Source: Flavobacterium sp. ALD4 (lineage in GTDB: Bacteria; Bacteroidota; Bacteroidia; Flavobacteriales; Flavobacteriaceae). Taken from it: a DNA stretch of 64,000 bases. The notes under the pieces were generated by a model. It saw only the letters and a program-made list of their open reading frames with translations, did no database searches and was not told where the DNA came from. Of the stretch, positions 42,332 through 51,432 are shown one piece after another. The DNA lies in NCBI RefSeq assembly GCF_002836475.1, contig NZ_PJBJ01000022.1, positions 62,001 through 126,000 on the forward strand, in the 5' to 3' direction. The translations under genes and the position numbers were made by a program. How positions within the stretch are numbered: the stretch's first letter is position 1; every line of letters starts with the position of its first letter.

Positions 42332-43081
42332 TTATTTATTCCAGATTTTCCACGCCTTTTCCGCTTGAAAAACAAGCATATCCAATCCATTTTTGATTTG
42401 CGCTCCGCCAGCCTTCGCTTTTTTTAGAAATTGCGTTTCAGCAGGATTATAAATCAAGTCAAAAGCGATATGGTTTGCCGTGAAGTGTTCGTACGGAAGT
42501 AAAGGGAATGCCTCTGTATTGGGACTTGTCCCCACAGGAGTGGCATTTATTATAATTTGGTAATTGTCAAAAGTGGTCGCATTGATTCGATCATAGTCAA
42601 TGGCGTTTTCTTTGGCTTCTCTGGAAACAAAAGTGTATGCAATGTCTAATTCATCTAAGGCAAAAGCAACTCCCTTTGAGGCCCCTCCCGTTCCCAGGAT
42701 CAGTGCCTTTTTATGATGCGGCTGCAATAAAGGTTCTAGCGCTTTCTTGAAACCGTAGTAATCCGTATTGTAGCCCTTTAGCTTTCCTTTTTTTGTAATT
42801 TTAATGGTATTTACAGCTCCAATAAGTGCTGCTTTTTTTGATAATTTATCTAAAAAAGGAAGTACGGCTTGTTTATAGGGAATGGTTACACTCAGTCCTT
42901 TTAAATCCGTATTGTTCTCCAGTATCTCAGTAAAAGAGTCAATCTCTTGAATATCAAAATTTTCGTACGTACAACCTTCAAAGTTTTCGTTATTGAATTT
43001 ATCGGTGAAATAGCCTTTCGAAAAGGAATAGCTAATATTTCGACCTAATAAACCAAAGCGTTTTCTTACTATATCCGACAT
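42332..43081 (-). CDS. aroE: Shikimate dehydrogenase
   Basis: A 249-residue NADP-dependent enzyme. GLLGRNISYSFSKGYFTDKF replaces the usual SxSPxxHN substrate loop with a flavobacterial variant; GLSVTIPYKQAVLPFLD holds the catalytic Lys, YNTDYYGF the Asp, GTGGASKGVAFAL the NADP loop. It reduces 3-dehydroshikimate to shikimate in aromatic amino-acid synthesis. Its start follows the stop of the TPR gene by two bases, so the two are one transcript, ended by a terminator at 42256-42312. Confidence 0.93.
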   Translation of the reverse strand: MSDIVRKRFGLLGRNISYSFSKGYFTDKFNNENFEGCTYENFDIQEIDSFTEILENNTDLKGLSVTIPYKQAVLPFLDKLSKKAALIGAVNTIKITKKGKLKGYNTDYYGFKKALEPLLQPHHKKALILGTGGASKGVAFALDELDIAYTFVSREAKENAIDYDRINATTFDNYQIIINATPVGTSPNTEAFPLLPYEHFTANHIAFDLIYNPAETQFLKKAKAGGAQIKNGLDMLVFQAEKAWKIWNK

Positions 43082-43083
43082 TT

Positions 43084-44478
43084 TTATTTTTTATGTTTTG
43101 CAATGTAATTCTGAACCATTTTTTTTGTCCAAACTACAGGGAATAAATCTTCAAGAATAATGTAGTTGTCAAAGTTTAAACGCAAGGCGTTGCTCAAATG
43201 GAACTTGGCTTTTGTATTGTCTTTAATCATAAAGTACAATCCGGCTAAACGATATTCTATTTCATTTTCTTCAGGGTAATATTCACATGCTTGTAACAAG
43301 GTTTGGATAGCGCTTTCAAATTCTCCCAAGAACTGGAGCATATCAACCCAAAATAACCAAGTGTCTAATTCATGATCACCAAATTCCACTGCTTTTCTGA
43401 AACCAAATTCGGCTTCCTCAAATAGGTCCATTTTTTTGTTTATCGTAGCATAACGCTTCCAATACAAACGATTTTGATTATCGATTGCTAACGCTTTGTT
43501 GACATAAAATAACGCTTTCTGATAGTTTTTTTGACGTATATAAAAATCGGTGATCGCAATCCACCCTTTGTCTAAAAGAGGGTCTTCATGAACAGTCTGA
43601 TTGAAGAACTTAAGAGCTAAAGCTTTATTGCCTAATTTTTCGTGACATTTACCTATTCGAAGTAAAGCGTAGCTGGTAGCATCGTCTAACTCGATGGTAC
43701 GGCTGTAACTTTCTATCGCTTCCTCGTATTTATTTAGTCGCTCAAAAGCTTTTGCTTTTTCCATGAACGCGCCAAGGAATTCATCATCGATTAAAGTAGC
43801 GTAATCAAAGGCACGGATGGCATTTTCATAATCTTTCACTCCATAATACAAACGGCCCACCTGATGCCAGGCTATTTCGCTGTATGGATTTTTATCGATG
43901 TATTTGTTCAAATAGGCAATAGCTTGTAAGTTTTGATCTAAAAACTCAAAACAATAGACCACATTGTATAGTGCCGATTGATCGTCAAGATCTTCTTCAA
44001 GGCATTTGATAAAACTCTGTTTTGCCATTTCCAGATTATCCATAAATAGATATTCCATCCCAATTAAATTATACACATCGGCATAATCATCAGTATATTC
44101 CAAAGCAGTATTTAGTAATTCAACGGCTTTATCATGTTGGTCTCTTTTCGAGTAGATATTTGCCTTTTGAATAAAAATTTCTTCGTTAGTAGGTTCAATG
44201 GCATACAGCTCATTGAGTAATTTCTCAGCTATATCCAGTTTTTCATCATATACGAGCATTTCCACTTGAACAAGCTTCAAGCCGGTTGATTTAGGGTGTT
44301 GATCCAGTGCAAGTTTAAGTGCTTTTTTTGCCAGTGCGGCCTTACCCATATCGAGATAATGAAGAATAATTTCTTCAAATTCTTCCGAGTCAAAAAAGAG
44401 TACTTTGTTGGTTTTCAACATAGACTCAAATTTTTTAAGCGATAAGTTATAGTCTTCTTCTTCGTTGCTTAATTGCAT
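43084..44478 (-). CDS. Tetratricopeptide repeat protein
   Basis: A 464-residue helical protein made almost wholly of TPR units, e.g. DVYNLIGMEYLFMDNLEMAK, EIAWHQVGRLYYGVKDYENA, ATSYALLRIGKCHEKLGNKA and RLYWKRYATINKKMDLFEEA. No signal peptide, so it is probably a cytoplasmic protein-protein interaction scaffold. It lies immediately upstream of aroE (two bases between) but a link with aromatic synthesis is not implied. The partner is unknown. The gene has no other domain. Confidence 0.9.
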   Translation of the reverse strand: MQLSNEEEDYNLSLKKFESMLKTNKVLFFDSEEFEEIILHYLDMGKAALAKKALKLALDQHPKSTGLKLVQVEMLVYDEKLDIAEKLLNELYAIEPTNEEIFIQKANIYSKRDQHDKAVELLNTALEYTDDYADVYNLIGMEYLFMDNLEMAKQSFIKCLEEDLDDQSALYNVVYCFEFLDQNLQAIAYLNKYIDKNPYSEIAWHQVGRLYYGVKDYENAIRAFDYATLIDDEFLGAFMEKAKAFERLNKYEEAIESYSRTIELDDATSYALLRIGKCHEKLGNKALALKFFNQTVHEDPLLDKGWIAITDFYIRQKNYQKALFYVNKALAIDNQNRLYWKRYATINKKMDLFEEAEFGFRKAVEFGDHELDTWLFWVDMLQFLGEFESAIQTLLQACEYYPEENEIEYRLAGLYFMIKDNTKAKFHLSNALRLNFDNYIILEDLFPVVWTKKMVQNYIAKHKK

Positions 44479-44603
44479 ACTTTGTTTTTTAGAATTTGGC
44501 CTACTTAAAATTAGGCATCCTTACTGTTGTTGCGAAGAAAATTCAGAATTGTTGTGAACAATTTAATTAACAAAAAATAATATTTATTAGCTGTTATTAT
44601 TTG

Positions 44604-45800
44604 TTAATCAATTTTAGTTGACAAAAGTATTTCATCCATTACTTCTAACATTATTGCGCAACCTTCACGTATTTCGTCGTCTGAAATTGTAAGTGGTGGC
44701 GTAATTCTTATGGCACATCCTTCAAATAGTAGCCAGAATAAAATAAGACCTTTATCTTGACATTTTATTATCACTTCATTCGTTATTGCTGCGTTATCTG
44801 CCATTGCGGCCAGCATTAACCCTTTTCCTCGCACTTCTAGTATCAAAGGGTGTACCAAAAGTGACTTAAACAGGTTTTCTTTGTCTAAAGTTCTAGGCAT
44901 CAGGTCGGTTTCGGTAATTTCCTGCAAAGTAGCCAAACAGGCTGACGCAATGACAGGGTGTCCCCCAAAAGTGGTGATATGACCGAGTTTTGGATTATCA
45001 CTCAATAAATCCATCATTGCTGTTGATGCGGTAAAAGCACCTACTGGCATGCCGCCACCCATTCCTTTTCCCATAACGACAACATCAGGGACAACATCAT
45101 AATTCTGGAATCCAAAAAGTTTTCCCGTTCTTCCAAAGCCCGGTTGAATTTCATCCAAAATCATAAGGGCGCCTACTTCGGTACAGCGTGCGCGAACTTT
45201 TTTTAAAAAATCATTATGCGGTTGGATAAATCCGGCACCACCTTGAATAGTCTCTAAAACGATACCTGCCGTTCTCGTGGTTATTTTAGATAAATCAGCT
45301 TCGTTGTTGAAGGTTATAAAATCAACATCAGGAATCAAGGGACGAAAAATCTGTTTGCGCTCTTCAAAACCCATTATACTCAAGGAACCCATGGTGTTAC
45401 CATGATAGGCATTATGACAAGAAATCAATTGACTTCGACCTGTGACACGTCGAGCCAACTTCAGTGCGCCTTCAATGGCTTCCGTTCCTGAGTTAACTAG
45501 ATACGTCTTGTCTAAAGGTTCCGGTAATAGTGTTGCTAAAAGTTTGCAATATTCCACGGCCGGACTTTGGGAATATTCCCCGTAAACCATAACATGCGAA
45601 TATTTGTCCAGTTGATCTTTGATGGCTTGATTTACTCTTGGTGGTTGGTGCCCTAAAGTACAAGCTGATACTCCTGCTACAAAATCCAGGTATTTTTTAT
45701 TATTTGTATCGTATATATAAGAACCCTTTGCATACGAAATCTCCATACCCAATGGATAGGGAGAAGTTTGTGCTTGGTATTTTAGGAAATCAGTATTCAA
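44604..45800 (-). CDS. Class III aminotransferase (PLP-dependent)
   Basis: A 398-residue PLP enzyme of the ornithine/acetylornithine aminotransferase class. Markers: LVNSGTEAIEGALKLARRVTG, HNAYHGNTMGSLS, MILDEIQPGFGRTG (PLP ring Asp) and VVVMGKGMGGG with the Schiff-base Lys. It has no in-frame ATG before residue 19; translation of MNTDFLKYQAQTSPYPLG starts at a TTG at 45800, a peptide that homologues share. It lies 17 bases downstream of the OstA gene and is probably co-transcribed with it. Substrate unknown; acetylornithine- or beta-amino-acid-type transaminases are possible. Confidence 0.88.
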   Translation of the reverse strand: MNTDFLKYQAQTSPYPLGMEISYAKGSYIYDTNNKKYLDFVAGVSACTLGHQPPRVNQAIKDQLDKYSHVMVYGEYSQSPAVEYCKLLATLLPEPLDKTYLVNSGTEAIEGALKLARRVTGRSQLISCHNAYHGNTMGSLSIMGFEERKQIFRPLIPDVDFITFNNEADLSKITTRTAGIVLETIQGGAGFIQPHNDFLKKVRARCTEVGALMILDEIQPGFGRTGKLFGFQNYDVVPDVVVMGKGMGGGMPVGAFTASTAMMDLLSDNPKLGHITTFGGHPVIASACLATLQEITETDLMPRTLDKENLFKSLLVHPLILEVRGKGLMLAAMADNAAITNEVIIKCQDKGLILFWLLFEGCAIRITPPLTISDDEIREGCAIMLEVMDEILLSTKID

Positions 45801-45817
45801 AATTATTATTTATTTTA

Positions 45818-47461
45818 TTATTTTACTTTTGCCGCTGGTTTTTTCTTTTTATCGTAGTTTAAGGTTTCCTTTCGGATTGTCATCGGGACATTTTCTTTTG
45901 CATCCTCTTTTTCGCCTTCTTTTATCATTTTGTCGTTGAGTTCGTTTTCTTCATCCGAAAACAGATCCTCTTTTGATTTTATCCTTTCTTCACCCCGCCA
46001 GACAAGGCCCCTAAGTTTTCTTGCATTTTCCGGCAGCTCTTTTTCAGGATAAATATCACCGTCAATTTGGTTGAAAAAAGTAATCGTCTCCACGGCGTTA
46101 TTTTCTAAAATAAGATTGATTTTACTACTCACATTTTTATTGATACCAATGAGCTCTTTTGTCTCGTTACGCATATAGTAGAGTACCTCTGCATTTTTTA
46201 TGATGTCCACTTCATGTAACTTGCCTTCTTTAAACTGCCCGTAGAGATTTTGCCCTTTTACCTGATTGTATCCGGTTCCTAAGGTGTCTTTTGAGACTAG
46301 GAAGGTGTTGTTGAGCACCTTGAGCGAATCAAGTTCCTTGGTGGCATTGTTGCCTATCAAATGCATCACATCTCCTGTTATCTGGCTTTCTCCGTTCCAC
46401 AGTACCGGATTTCCTATGAGTTTAGTTAAAGCTGTTTTTGAACTCGAATGTATCGAATCGCATTTTCCGCTCATGTCTGTTTTGTAAAACCGAACATTGC
46501 TATAGGCGCGAATGATTCGGTTGTCTTCTTTACCCGTCACCATTAATTTTTTACCGTGAATGTAAACGGAGTCGTTTTCGACAAAATTCACGGCCACCGC
46601 TCTTTTGGTGACAAACATAGAATCCTGTTTTTTATATATTTCGGCATAGTGCCCTTTTACAATTCCGCGATTGACAGAATCCGTGATTTTTACATTACGG
46701 GTAGCGGAAGCAAAGTCTTTATTTCGATCATAATACAAACTGTCGCCTTCAATTAATCGATCTTCATATTTTATAAAGGACTTTCTAAGAAAATGCCCGC
46801 GATTTTTTTTTGTGTCGTAAAACCCTTTTTCGGTATAGATATAATTTTTCTTACTTGTAATTGTCGATGGTCCAAAAAGATAGGAGTGACCTGAATTCGT
46901 GTAATAATCCAAATGATTGGATTTAATCACATAAGTAGGGTTAGTAATCGTAACGGCGGTCAGGAACTGGAATTTTTTTTGATTCACATAATATTTACCG
47001 GATTTACTGATCAAGGTATTGTCTTTATTGATAATTGTTCCTTTCGTATTGTAATATACTTCTTGAGTATTTCGATCAAAATTTATGGTATCCGTCGCTA
47101 ATGTAGCATCTGGAGAACTCATAAAAGCCTCGCCGGAAGCAAAAGCTTTTTTTACATTACCGCTGTACTCTGCGTATTTACTGTTCAGGAACAAGGTATC
47201 TCCCTGAACCAATTGTACATTTCCAAAAGCTTTAATGTAATTTTCTTTCTGAAAATAATAAGCCTTATTGCACGTTAGGACAACACCATCATGGTTAACT
47301 CGCACGTTTCCGGTAAGTAAAAAGGCATCTGGCATTTCCACCTGATTCACATCTGCAAAATCAGAATGCTCAACAACAATTTTTTTGGGTGCTTGTGCTA
47401 AAACGGATTTTGAAATTAGTATTGCCAAACAACAACAGATGAAAAATAAGGACTTCTTCAA
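45818..47461 (-). CDS. OstA-like (LptA-type) periplasmic protein
   Basis: A 547-residue exported protein with signal peptide KSLFFICCCLAILISKSVLA, then repeated beta-jellyroll strands of the OstA/LptA/LptD N-terminal fold such as VRVNHDGVVLTCNKAYYFQK, ASGEAFMSSPDATLATDTIN and YKKQDSMFVTKRAVAVNFVE. In Bacteroidota these long OstA proteins are thought to serve LPS transport across the periplasm. Translation starts at a TTG at 47461, since no ATG is in frame upstream. A TAAATTTG box (47485-47478) lies 17 bases ahead. The Lys-rich C-terminus lacks other domains. Confidence 0.87.
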   Translation of the reverse strand: MKKSLFFICCCLAILISKSVLAQAPKKIVVEHSDFADVNQVEMPDAFLLTGNVRVNHDGVVLTCNKAYYFQKENYIKAFGNVQLVQGDTLFLNSKYAEYSGNVKKAFASGEAFMSSPDATLATDTINFDRNTQEVYYNTKGTIINKDNTLISKSGKYYVNQKKFQFLTAVTITNPTYVIKSNHLDYYTNSGHSYLFGPSTITSKKNYIYTEKGFYDTKKNRGHFLRKSFIKYEDRLIEGDSLYYDRNKDFASATRNVKITDSVNRGIVKGHYAEIYKKQDSMFVTKRAVAVNFVENDSVYIHGKKLMVTGKEDNRIIRAYSNVRFYKTDMSGKCDSIHSSSKTALTKLIGNPVLWNGESQITGDVMHLIGNNATKELDSLKVLNNTFLVSKDTLGTGYNQVKGQNLYGQFKEGKLHEVDIIKNAEVLYYMRNETKELIGINKNVSSKINLILENNAVETITFFNQIDGDIYPEKELPENARKLRGLVWRGEERIKSKEDLFSDEENELNDKMIKEGEKEDAKENVPMTIRKETLNYDKKKKPAAKVK

Positions 47462-47477
47462 TGGATTTAATTTTTGT

Positions 47478-47485
47478 CAAATTTA
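47478..47485 (-). promoter_or_regulatory. -7 element of the OstA gene
   Basis: The minus strand reads TAAATTTG, matching TAnnTTTG, 17 bases before the TTG start at 47461. It supports that start. Between here and 47751 (about 265 bases) nothing else was recognised. Confidence 0.55.
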
Positions 47486-47750
47486 AGAAAAAGGAAACAA
47501 TCCTAATCTATATTAGCATTTATTTATAAATTCAAAACCAGTACGCAAGTAAGGTATTTTAATTCGATTGTTAAGTTATAAACAAATAGGTAAACTCTTT
47601 CGTTGTAGTGCTTATTTTCTTTGCTTTATTCTTCGTGATTGAAGAAAAGTAGTCCCGAAATTTAAAAAAATAGATTAAATTTAAAAACTAATCAGGTACG
47701 TCATTCCTTTTGTGAAAAAGAATGCAAACAGCTATTAACATTAACGATAA

Positions 47751-49619
47751 ATGATAAAGAAAACGATTCTTATTACAGGGATAAGTTTGATACTTTTCAC
47801 AGCGGCTTGTAAAACTAGGGCTTTAAATTTGCATGCAGAAAAAGAGAACGCCCCCGTTGAAAATAAAATAGTGGTCTATCAGGTTTTCACCCGGTTATTT
47901 GGGAATAAAAATACAAATAACAAACCTTGGGGAACCATTGAAGAAAATGGCGTAGGAAAGTTTAATGACTTCACTGATAAGGCACTTGATGAAATCAAGG
48001 GTTTGGGTGTCAGCTATATTTGGTATACCGGAGTATTACACCATGCTTTGGTAAGGGATTATACTGCAATTGGTATTTCAAATGACGACCCGGATGTTGT
48101 AAAAGGTAGGGCGGGTTCCCCTTATGCAGTCAAGGATTATTACAATGTTAATCCTGATCTGGCCGTTAATCCGGCGCACCGATTAGCAGAATTTGAAGCA
48201 CTGATTGCGAGAACGCATAAGGCAGGTGTGAAGTTGATAATTGATATTGTACCCAACCATATTGCACGAAAATATGAAGGAAAAAACAATCCTCAAGGAG
48301 TCAGGGACTTTGGAGCTGATGACGATGTAACTGTAGCGTATAAAAGAGATAATAACTTCTATTATATTCCGAGTTCCAATTTTGAAGTGCCAGAGACAGG
48401 TAAACCTTTGAATGGAGAGGCTAACCCGTTAAGCGACGGTATTTTTACTGAAGTTCCGGCTAAATGGACCGGGAATGGTTCTAAGATGCCAAAACCAGAT
48501 AAGAACGACTGGTATGAAACAGTAAAAGTGAATTACGGGATACGTCCGGACGGTTCCAAAGATTTTCCGGAGCTCCCTGCAGGGTATGATACATTATCAG
48601 TTGCAGAACATTTCGAGTTCTGGAAAGGCAAAAACGTACCCGATTCATGGATAAAATTCAAGGACATTGCGTTGTTTTGGACAGGAAAAGGGGTGGATGG
48701 ATTTCGTTATGATATGGCCGAAATGGTTCCTTACGAGTTCTGGAGTTACATAAATTCAGCGATAAAGATGCAAAATAAGGATGCTTTTTTATTGGCAGAA
48801 GTATACAATCCTAAAGAATATCGCAATTACATTCGGTTAGGGAAAATGGATTATTTGTATGATAAGGTGGAAACCTATGACAAATTGAAAGAAGTGATTC
48901 AAGGGAAGTCATTGCCTGACGGGCTTTCAGACATTCAATACGGAATGAAAGATATTGAAAACCATATGTTACAATTTTTAGATAACCATGATGAGCAACG
49001 ATTGGCCAGTCCAGAATTTGCAGGGACTCCAGAAAAAGGAAAACTTTTAATGGTCGTTTCCACAACAATCAGTTCAGCGCCAACAATGATTTATTTTGGT
49101 CAGGAAGTGGGCGAGTCTGGCAATGAAAATGGAGGGTTCGGTACACGCTCTAGAACTTCAATTTTTGATTATGTTGGAGTACCAAGTCATCAGCGCTGGA
49201 TGAATAACGGTAAATTTGATGGAGGGCAACTAACGGATAAGGAAAAGTCGCTTAGAGATTTTTACAAAAGATTGCTTAATTTTTCGGTCAGCAGTTCAGC
49301 ATTAATGGGAGAATTTCAAGAAATTCAAACAGTGAACAGGCAATCAACTGTGGGCTTTGACCCCGGTATTTATGCGTTCACACGTTGGTCAGACACTCAA
49401 AAATTAATTGTAATCACTAATTTCTCCTGGTGTACCACCAGTACTTTCGAACTTAAAATCCCTTCGGATATCATAGGAAAATGGAATTTAAAGGATGGTA
49501 ATTATACGATTACGGACCAACTTTACAACAACAGCAAAATACAGATGCAGGTGGTCAATGGAGCAGGAAAAGCGCAAATTAAAATGGCTCCTTCAGAGTC
49601 TTTTATTTACCAATTGTAA
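47751..49619 (+). CDS. Alpha-amylase family glycoside hydrolase (GH13), lipoprotein
   Basis: A 622-residue enzyme with a lipoprotein signal (LFTAACKTRA, Cys 20). The GH13 motifs are in order: LIIDIVPNHIA (region I), GVDGFRYDMAEM with the catalytic Asp (region II), FLLAEVYNP with the acid/base Glu (region III) and FLDNHDEQRL with the third Asp (region IV). It should cleave alpha-glucans such as starch or maltodextrin at the outer membrane or in the periplasm. Additional sequences of about 60 residues between I and II (VPAKWTGNGSKMP) are typical of Bacteroidota outer-membrane amylases. It does not sit in a SusCD locus; a bidirectional terminator follows. Confidence 0.92.
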   Translation: MIKKTILITGISLILFTAACKTRALNLHAEKENAPVENKIVVYQVFTRLFGNKNTNNKPWGTIEENGVGKFNDFTDKALDEIKGLGVSYIWYTGVLHHALVRDYTAIGISNDDPDVVKGRAGSPYAVKDYYNVNPDLAVNPAHRLAEFEALIARTHKAGVKLIIDIVPNHIARKYEGKNNPQGVRDFGADDDVTVAYKRDNNFYYIPSSNFEVPETGKPLNGEANPLSDGIFTEVPAKWTGNGSKMPKPDKNDWYETVKVNYGIRPDGSKDFPELPAGYDTLSVAEHFEFWKGKNVPDSWIKFKDIALFWTGKGVDGFRYDMAEMVPYEFWSYINSAIKMQNKDAFLLAEVYNPKEYRNYIRLGKMDYLYDKVETYDKLKEVIQGKSLPDGLSDIQYGMKDIENHMLQFLDNHDEQRLASPEFAGTPEKGKLLMVVSTTISSAPTMIYFGQEVGESGNENGGFGTRSRTSIFDYVGVPSHQRWMNNGKFDGGQLTDKEKSLRDFYKRLLNFSVSSSALMGEFQEIQTVNRQSTVGFDPGIYAFTRWSDTQKLIVITNFSWCTTSTFELKIPSDIIGKWNLKDGNYTITDQLYNNSKIQMQVVNGAGKAQIKMAPSESFIYQL

Positions 49620-49665
49620 GCCTTTGTTGAATGAATAGTTTCACATTGTTAAAGTGCTAAAATAA

Positions 49666-49710
49666 AAAATGCTGATGCGCCACCAAAGTAGGATGCATCA
49701 GCATTTTTTA
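49666..49710. terminator. Bidirectional terminator between the GH13 and SOD genes
   Basis: Arms aaaatgctgatgc and gcatcagcatttt with an internal loop are followed by T. It serves both the plus-strand amylase gene and the minus-strand SOD operon. Confidence 0.85.
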
Positions 49711-49724
49711 AATCGAATTGACTT

Positions 49725-50501
49725 TTAGTATTTTTTTCTAAATGCATCTTCATAATTCTCTTCAACTTTCGTCCAATTGATCACATTGAAAAAAGAATCA
49801 ATGTAATTTCTTCTTCGGTATTGGTACCCTAAGTAGTAGGCATGCTCCCATAAATCCAAAGCCAATATTGGAGTTCCTGGAATAAGGGCATTTTTCATTA
49901 AGGGGTTATCTTGATCTTGAGTGCTTGTTACTTGTAGTTTTCCTGATTTATCAACGACCAGCCAAACCCAGGCAGAACCAAATTGTTTCGTTGCTTCAGT
50001 TTTAAAAGTAGTGACAAAGTTTTCATACGAGCCAAAATCTCTTGATATCGCTGCTGCCAGTGTATCGGTAGGTTTACCGCCGGTATTTGGAGCCATGGAT
50101 TTCCAATACAAGGAATGGTTATAATACCCTCCGGCATTGTTTCTTAAGTCAGCATTGTCAAGATCTAACTTCGATAAAATATTTTCGATGGATTGATTTT
50201 GATATTCAGTTCCGGCAATGGCATTATTAAGATTGTTAGTGTAGGTAAGATAGTGTTTGGAATAATGCATCTCTAATGTCAAAGGGGAAACTGTAGGCGC
50301 CAATGCATCATATGGATAAGGCAGCTTGTCCAATTGAAACGAACCTTTGTTTGCTTTCACATCGTCAGGAAACCCAATAGTTACTTTTTCTTGGGCAGTA
50401 GGCAATGGAACTTCCACTACTTCAGTTAGTTTTTTGTTGTTGCAGGAAACTAAAAAGCTAAGTAGTAGTAAAGACGATATTAAAAAATATATTTTTCTCA
50501 T
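49725..50501 (-). CDS. Superoxide dismutase (Mn/Fe), lipoprotein
   Basis: A 258-residue protein: a lipoprotein signal (LLSFLVSC, Cys 20), a linker of about 40 residues, then the iron/manganese SOD fold. KLPYPYDALAPTVSP and LTLEMHYSKHYLTYTNNLN hold the first metal His, HSLYWKSMAPN the second His, and LALDLWEHAYYLGYQYRR the Asp and last His. The lipid anchor puts it outside the inner membrane, unlike the usual cytoplasmic SodA/SodB. It is the last gene of the LUD-cdsA-psd-ACBP-SOD unit, 8 bases after ACBP. Mn or Fe use cannot be told. Confidence 0.92.
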   Translation of the reverse strand: MRKIYFLISSLLLLSFLVSCNNKKLTEVVEVPLPTAQEKVTIGFPDDVKANKGSFQLDKLPYPYDALAPTVSPLTLEMHYSKHYLTYTNNLNNAIAGTEYQNQSIENILSKLDLDNADLRNNAGGYYNHSLYWKSMAPNTGGKPTDTLAAAISRDFGSYENFVTTFKTEATKQFGSAWVWLVVDKSGKLQVTSTQDQDNPLMKNALIPGTPILALDLWEHAYYLGYQYRRRNYIDSFFNVINWTKVEENYEDAFRKKY

Positions 50502-50509
50502 TGATGCTA

Positions 50510-50779
50510 TTATTTTTTCAACAGGGAATTAATTATTTCTATGTACTGTTCTTTTGCTTCGTCAGCTGTCAGATGACTGATCTGCATCCAAGCATTAGTT
50601 TTAAAAGCATCCCGTAAATGGTAAGTCGGTGTTTTTCTTGGCTCTAAAGAGCCAAAAGTAGCCTGTTTGTAGAGGGCATATAAACGGAGTTGGACATCTT
50701 GTGGTAAAGATCCCTGAGTCATTCGGGAAGCGATAGTAAGCGCTTCCTGAAATTGAGTGTCTAATTCTTTTGCAATCAT
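50510..50779 (-). CDS. Acyl-CoA-binding protein
   Basis: An 89-residue helical protein of the ACBP family: MIAKELDTQFQEALTIASRM, LRLYALYKQATFGSLEP (the YKQAT motif that holds the CoA) and DAFKTNAWMQISHLTADEAK (the conserved helix 4). Full length for the family. It binds medium- to long-chain acyl-CoA in the cytoplasm and supplies it to lipid enzymes. Its start overlaps the psd stop by one base (TAATG arrangement), so the two genes are translationally coupled. The setting, with cdsA and psd, fits phospholipid synthesis. Confidence 0.92.
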   Translation of the reverse strand: MIAKELDTQFQEALTIASRMTQGSLPQDVQLRLYALYKQATFGSLEPRKTPTYHLRDAFKTNAWMQISHLTADEAKEQYIEIINSLLKK

Positions 50780-51432
50780 TATCCTTTTGTTGCAATAATC
50801 GTTTTCCCTCCAACTGCTTTTTGATTAAGTACAACATTTATTGGAGTTCCGATAGGTAAAAACAAATCAACTCTAGAGCCAAATTTAATGAAACCAGCAT
50901 CGGTACCTTGTACAACCTGCATGCCTTCTTCAGCATAATTTACGATTCTTCGGGCTAATGCACCGGCAACTTGACGGTATAAAATAGCGCCGAACGTATT
51001 GTTTTCGACCACTATGGTAGTTCGCTCGTTTTCCTCACTTGCTTTAGGATGCCATGCAACCAAAAATTTCCCGGGATGGTATTTGCTGAATTTTACAACT
51101 CCACTAATTGGATAACGGGTCACATGTACATTAATTGGCGACATGAATATAGAGATTTGCAAACGCTTGTCTTTGTAGTATTCGGCTTCATAAACTTCTT
51201 CTATTACAACTACTTTCCCATCAACTGGAGCCAGTATCTGGTTTTCACCGATCAGAACAGTTCTCTTAGGATTTCTAAAAAATTGTAGGATGATTACCAA
51301 TATCAAAAAAGCGCCAAGCTGAATTAGCTTCTTAGGCCACATGTTGTCAATAAAATTGTCAGATAGTAATAATACAGTCGCTGTAAAAATAATACCTAGT
51401 AAAATAGTCTTGGTTCCTTCTTTATGAAACAT
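50779..51432 (-). CDS. psd: Phosphatidylserine decarboxylase proenzyme
   Basis: A 217-residue proenzyme of the short archaetidylserine/phosphatidylserine decarboxylase class. Markers: APVDGKVVVIEEVYE, ISIFMSPINVHVTRYPISG (active His) and FIKFGSRVDLFLP, whose Gly-Ser is the self-cleavage site that forms the pyruvoyl group. It makes phosphatidylethanolamine from phosphatidylserine at the inner membrane, through two N-terminal hydrophobic segments. Its start overlaps the cdsA 3' end by 11 bases, and it is coupled to ACBP downstream. Confidence 0.94.
   Translation of the reverse strand: MFHKEGTKTILLGIIFTATVLLLSDNFIDNMWPKKLIQLGAFLILVIILQFFRNPKRTVLIGENQILAPVDGKVVVIEEVYEAEYYKDKRLQISIFMSPINVHVTRYPISGVVKFSKYHPGKFLVAWHPKASEENERTTIVVENNTFGAILYRQVAGALARRIVNYAEEGMQVVQGTDAGFIKFGSRVDLFLPIGTPINVVLNQKAVGGKTIIATKG

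Noticed and set aside
47751..49619. Start of a starch-utilisation (Sus) locus
   Set aside because: No SusC, SusD or further glycoside hydrolase genes lie nearby; the amylase stands alone between terminators.
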